Below, piece after piece: positions 61,165 through 64,000 of a stretch of DNA of 64,000 nucleotides; positions within the stretch are counted from its first letter, which is position 1, and each line of letters opens with the position of its first letter. This DNA comes from an uncultured Alphaproteobacteria bacterium (GTDB lineage Bacteria > Pseudomonadota > Alphaproteobacteria > Rhodobacterales > Rhodobacteraceae). The stretch is from contig CACHDI010000002.1 of assembly GCA_902578545.1 (NCBI GenBank), positions 124,001 to 188,000 on the forward strand, in the 5' to 3' direction. The position numbers and the translations under genes were made by a program. The notes below the pieces were generated by a model. That model was not told the DNA's origin, did not search any database, and saw nothing but the letters and a program-made list of their open reading frames with translations.

Positions 61165-61947
61165 ATGATTTCAGTTATTAGATCAGGTTTGGCGGGAATT
61201 ACTCAAGAAATTTCAGTTATTTCTAATAACATAGCCAATGCAAGCTCAATAGGTTTCAAAAAAAGCACCGCTTCTTTTGAAGATGTTTTTTCTGAGCAAA
61301 ATGAAAAAAGGTCAGCTTCATTAACAGGTTTTGGTATAACTTTAAAACAACCACAAAGAATTCATTCACAGGGAAGTTTGAAAGAAACGGGTCAAGCCCT
61401 TGATATGGGTATTGTAGGAAATGGAATGTTTCTTTTAGACTCTAGGGAAGATACTGGAGTAGTTACCTATTCTAGAGCAGGATCTTTTAGTGTGAATAAT
61501 CAAGGTTTCATAGTAAATATGGATAATATTCCTATACTTGATAAAAACCAAAATACAATAAAATTACCTTTTAATGTTTCAGTAGACGGTAAAACACCTC
61601 AAAAATTGACTAATGTAAAGGTCGAACCAGATGGTAAAATAAAAGCTTCCTATGGAACTTCTGAATTTTTAACAATTGGTCAAGTTGGATTAGCTAAGTT
61701 CTCAAATGAAGCAGGATTACGGTCTATTGGTGAAAGTAATTTTTTGCAAACAACTGAGTCTGGTATACCAACGATAGGCAACCCCAAAGATTTGGGATTT
61801 GGTTCAATACAAAATGGAAGCTTAGAAAATTCAAATACTGAAATATCAGATGAACTAGTTAAATTAATAAGAGCTCAACAGGCATTTAATGGTAATGCCA
61901 AAATGTTAGAAACAGAGAGAAAAGCTACCGAGTTATTAATGCGATAA
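61165..61947 (+). CDS. flgF: flagellar basal-body rod protein (FlgF-type)
   Basis: 260 residues. The N-terminal rod/hook motif is GLAGITQEISVISNNIANAS followed by GFKKSTASFEDVF, the middle has GIVGNGMFLLDSR and the C-terminus GSLENSNTEISDELVKLIRA with NAKMLETERKATELLMR. The family includes FlgE, FlgF and FlgG; the lack of a long insertion and the N-terminal ISVIRSGLAG point to FlgF or a short rod protein. The upstream AAGG and the sigma-54-like element fit expression of rod genes. It stands alone, convergent with the unknown 124-residue gene. Confidence 0.88.
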   Translation: MISVIRSGLAGITQEISVISNNIANASSIGFKKSTASFEDVFSEQNEKRSASLTGFGITLKQPQRIHSQGSLKETGQALDMGIVGNGMFLLDSREDTGVVTYSRAGSFSVNNQGFIVNMDNIPILDKNQNTIKLPFNVSVDGKTPQKLTNVKVEPDGKIKASYGTSEFLTIGQVGLAKFSNEAGLRSIGESNFLQTTESGIPTIGNPKDLGFGSIQNGSLENSNTEISDELVKLIRAQQAFNGNAKMLETERKATELLMR

Positions 61948-61956
61948 ATTCTTTTT

Positions 61957-62331
61957 TTATTTTAAAGGGATTATCCAGGATAAATCTAATATCTTCAACT
62001 TTGCAGCAGTTTCTATCAACAAATCTCCAGCAAGATTTATTGATAAAGGAAGATCTAAGAGCATTATGACTGTAACGGGTCTATTTGCATCTTTCATCAT
62101 TAATCTACATAATTCATCAAATTTAGTATCACTTAAATTGATATCTGCTTTCATCACCGGACGATCAATTGATATATCCAAAATACCGCTATAATGTATT
62201 TGTTTTGAAACTGTTGGTTTTATCTTTACGACACAATTTCCTCTAGAAATATTCATTAAACTGCATGAAAGTGATAATTCTTGGTCTAGGCTGTAACCCA
62301 TTAAATTTAATTCAGCAGTTTGAACTGCCAT
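61957..62331 (-). CDS. uncharacterised 124-residue protein downstream of fliA
   Basis: 124 residues, mostly beta-strand in character, starting MAVQTAELNLMGYSLDQELS, with RGNCVVKIKPTVSKQ in the middle and a C-terminus AAKLKILDLSWIIPLK. It has no signal, no membrane helix and no family I recognise. It follows fliA by 48 bases on the same strand and is convergent with the rod protein gene, so it probably belongs to the flhF-flhG-fliA transcript. Its role is unknown. Confidence 0.6.
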   Translation of the reverse strand: MAVQTAELNLMGYSLDQELSLSCSLMNISRGNCVVKIKPTVSKQIHYSGILDISIDRPVMKADINLSDTKFDELCRLMMKDANRPVTVIMLLDLPLSINLAGDLLIETAAKLKILDLSWIIPLK

Positions 62332-62379
62332 ATGTACTGATTTAGTTTGATAAAAGTCCTTTTTAATAACAAACTCCTT

Positions 62380-63096
62380 CTAAATTGAAGCCTCTTTAAT
62401 TTTATTTCTCAACTTAGAAATAGCCGATTTTTTAATTTGTGAAACACGCCCCGTAGTTATATCCATAACTTCAGCTATTTCATAGACATTCAACTCTTCA
62501 ACATAATATAATTGTATTACAAGAGCTTCTTTTTTTGGCAAGCATGATAATGCATCTTTTAAAGTATTTTTTAATTGTGAATTAGACAAAGCTTCTTCAG
62601 GACTACTTTCTTTAGATGCAAACCATATTGAATATTCATCATAAACAGAATCTAGTGATTGATGAACATTTGCATTAAAAGCAATTTCCCATTCTTCATA
62701 TTCCTCTAAGCTCATCCCTAATTTTTTTGCAATCTCTCTATTTGTTGGATCTCTTTGCAATTCTGAACGCAAAATTTCTTCTGCTTTTTTTGACTTCTGC
62801 TGCATTTGAATTGTAGTTCTACAAAGGTTAGAGCTTTTTCTTAAATAATCAACAATAGCACCTCTAATTCTTATAACTGCATAACTAGAAAACATAGCTC
62901 CTTCTTTCTTACTATATTTTTGAGCTGCATTTACTAAACCAAAATATCCAACCTGTAATAAATCATCAATTTCAACAGCGTTTCTTACTCTACCATGCAT
63001 ATGCCATGCTATTTTTCTGACTAGTTCCATATGTTCCTTTACCAAGCTTTCAACATTTGGATTTGCTTCTGAGTAAGTTTGTTTCATAGAATTCAT
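62380..63096 (-). CDS. fliA: flagellar sigma factor FliA (sigma-28)
   Basis: 238 residues. Region 2 has EIDDLLQVGYFGLVNAAQKY and FSSYAVIRIRGAIVDYLRKS, region 3 ELQRDPTNREIAKKLGMSLE, and region 4 LPKKEALVIQLYYVEELNVY with EIAEVMDITTGRVSQIKKSA. This is the RpoD-related FliA layout, lacking region 1, about 240 residues. Start MNSMKQTYS at 63096; the ATG three codons later is also possible. It comes 15 bases after flhG, the common flhF-flhG-fliA order. It would direct late flagellar genes. Confidence 0.92.
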   Translation of the reverse strand: MNSMKQTYSEANPNVESLVKEHMELVRKIAWHMHGRVRNAVEIDDLLQVGYFGLVNAAQKYSKKEGAMFSSYAVIRIRGAIVDYLRKSSNLCRTTIQMQQKSKKAEEILRSELQRDPTNREIAKKLGMSLEEYEEWEIAFNANVHQSLDSVYDEYSIWFASKESSPEEALSNSQLKNTLKDALSCLPKKEALVIQLYYVEELNVYEIAEVMDITTGRVSQIKKSAISKLRNKIKEASI

Positions 63097-63111
63097 TTTT
63101 AAATTCCCTTT

Positions 63112-63885
63112 TTATTTAAAAAAAGTTACTCCCTTAGGATCATTTTTTGGAGTACTTTGAATAGATTTAGCTACCGCCATAAATGCTCTTGTTTCTATTG
63201 TATCCTGTTTTGATAACATAATAGGCTTTCTTTCCACTACTGAGCGTCTTAATCTTTGAGAAAATGGAATGTGCCCACAGTAAGATAACTTAACATTTAA
63301 AAATCTATTAACTATACCTTGAAATTTGGTAAAATGCTGTAAAGCTTGAGCATCATTTTCAACCATATTTACAATTATCGAGAAATTTTCAACTCCAGCC
63401 TCTAAGTTTGCAGCCTTTATAAATGTGTAAGCATCCATGAAGCTAGTTGGTTCTCCAACTAATATTAAAACTAATTTATCTACTGCAGATGAAAATGTTA
63501 TTGAACTGTCGGAAGCTCCAGCAGGTACGTCAACTACCAGAATATCAGTATTTTCCTGAATAACATCGAGAGTTCTTATTAATTCATATCTGGCCTTAAC
63601 CTCTAGATTTAATAGTTCAGTTAATCCACTACCACCAGATAAAAATTTTAATCCAAGAGGACCAGGAGCTAGAACATCTTTTACCTCTGATTTTGAAACT
63701 AAGATGTCTTGTGCAGTTTTTTTTGGGTTAACTCCAAGAAGAATGTGAGAGTTAGCCAGACCAAAATCAGCATCAAAGAGAACTACTCTTGAACCTAGTC
63801 TTGATAAAGTAAGGGATAAGTTAACTGCGATGCTGGTTTTACCAACACCGCCCTTACCACTTGCTACTGCTATTGAGATTGTCAT
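63112..63885 (-). CDS. flhG: FlhG/MinD-like ATPase (YlxH)
   Basis: 257 residues from the ATG at 63885; a GTG reading four codons earlier is possible but less likely. ASGKGGVGKTSIAVNLSLTL is the deviant Walker A of the ParA/MinD family, and DADFGLANSHILLGV and LVVDVPAGASDSSITF follow. FlhG sets the number and place of flagella with FlhF. It lies between the probable FlhF gene and fliA. The C-terminus contains SQRLRRSVVERKPIMLSK, typical of FlhG/YlxH. Confidence 0.9.
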   Translation of the reverse strand: MTISIAVASGKGGVGKTSIAVNLSLTLSRLGSRVVLFDADFGLANSHILLGVNPKKTAQDILVSKSEVKDVLAPGPLGLKFLSGGSGLTELLNLEVKARYELIRTLDVIQENTDILVVDVPAGASDSSITFSSAVDKLVLILVGEPTSFMDAYTFIKAANLEAGVENFSIIVNMVENDAQALQHFTKFQGIVNRFLNVKLSYCGHIPFSQRLRRSVVERKPIMLSKQDTIETRAFMAVAKSIQSTPKNDPKGVTFFK

Positions 63886-63893
63886 TTTAATTC

Positions 63894-64000
63894 TCACTCA
63901 CACAATTTAATAATATTGTCTTTCAAATATTGCGCCAAAATCTCTTTATTAGTAAAATTAATTGATTTTAAAATTGATCTTGTATTTGTTAAATAACCAA
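63894..64000 (-). CDS. flhF: 3-prime end of a gene, probably flhF
   Basis: Reading the minus strand, a frame enters at the window edge and gives GYLTNTRSILKSINFTNKEI, then LAQYLKDNIIKLCE before TGA at 63894-63896. Only 35 residues are seen and the FlhF GTPase core lies outside. The assignment rests on the next genes being flhG and fliA, the usual order flhF-flhG-fliA. The frame stays open with plausible composition, but any helical C-terminus could look alike. Confidence 0.5.
   Translation of the reverse strand, partial: GYLTNTRSILKSINFTNKEILAQYLKDNIIKLCE

Noticed and set aside
1-64000. tRNA, rRNA, CRISPR arrays, insertion sequences, phage or integrase genes, and toxin-antitoxin or defence systems
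   Set aside because: None was seen on reading: no clusters of spaced repeats, no transposase or integrase motifs, and no cloverleaf-like stretch in the short gaps. Very short or degenerate cases could be missed.

Overview
The window reads as a dense, AT-rich chromosomal segment of a flagellated alphaproteobacterium, probably marine and streamlined. The evidence is the very short intergenic gaps, frequent ATGA overlaps, DUF3305/DUF3306 formate dehydrogenase accessory proteins, a PuuD-type urate hydroxylase with a fused cytochrome c, and a fused PuuE-UraD protein. A species cannot be named from sequence alone. No tRNA, rRNA, insertion sequence, prophage or CRISPR array was seen, and no gene-free stretch exceeds about 300 bases.

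Layout. 1-3.9 kb: a ThDP-dependent enzyme cut by the window edge, an FMN-dependent 2-hydroxyacid dehydrogenase and the NAD(P)HX repair enzyme Nnr. 3.9-12.7 kb (minus strand): a respiratory formate dehydrogenase locus, with a WD40-cytochrome c fusion, a 41-residue peptide, gamma, beta and alpha subunits, a small Tat-signal protein, a TorD-type chaperone and DUF3306/DUF3305 proteins. 12.8-20.7 kb: a large polyferredoxin, a c-type cytochrome, then a tightly packed run of DUF6494, Mrp/ApbC, a biotin/lipoate-ligase-like protein, a DUF6505-like protein and TusA, running into a tungstate ABC transporter (TupBCA). 20.7-25.1 kb: urate to glyoxylate catabolism (PuuD, UraH, PuuE-UraD, AllA, AllE). 25.2-33.7 kb: an EamA exporter, a decayed aminotransferase pseudogene, a BMP-type nucleoside ABC transporter, a deaminase and a class II aldolase. 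33.8-37.5 kb: GMC oxidoreductase, FAD oxidoreductase and an epimerase/dehydratase. 37.5-40.8 kb: MoeA, MobB, MobA, FdhD. 40.9-51.3 kb: an MFS carrier and a reductive pyrimidine-degradation operon (PreT, PreA, carbamoylase, dihydropyrimidinase) fused to a ThiYXZ-like ABC transporter. 51.3-57.8 kb: amidase, SbmA/BacA, lipoprotein, CLC channel, glutamate dehydrogenase. 57.9-64 kb: flagellar genes (FliL, FlgF-type rod protein, FliA, FlhG, end of a probable FlhF) with several small uncharacterised proteins.

Two themes link the regions. The formate dehydrogenase has Cys rather than Sec at its metal ligand position and is accompanied by tungstate uptake, bis-MGD synthesis (MoeA/MobA/MobB), FdhD and TusA, so the window carries much of what is needed to build a molybdo- or, more likely, tungsto-enzyme. 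Purine and pyrimidine salvage and breakdown genes occupy about 20 kb and would feed nitrogen (urea, ammonia) and glyoxylate to the cell.

The observations most worth a second look are the nitrile-hydratase/NHLP-leader-like protein coupled to a Sel1-type secreted protein in the flagellar region, the WD40-cytochrome c with its 41-residue neighbour, the accessory operon joining Mrp, a ligase-like protein and TusA to tungstate uptake, a multiply broken aminotransferase, and a CLC channel lacking the gating glutamate.
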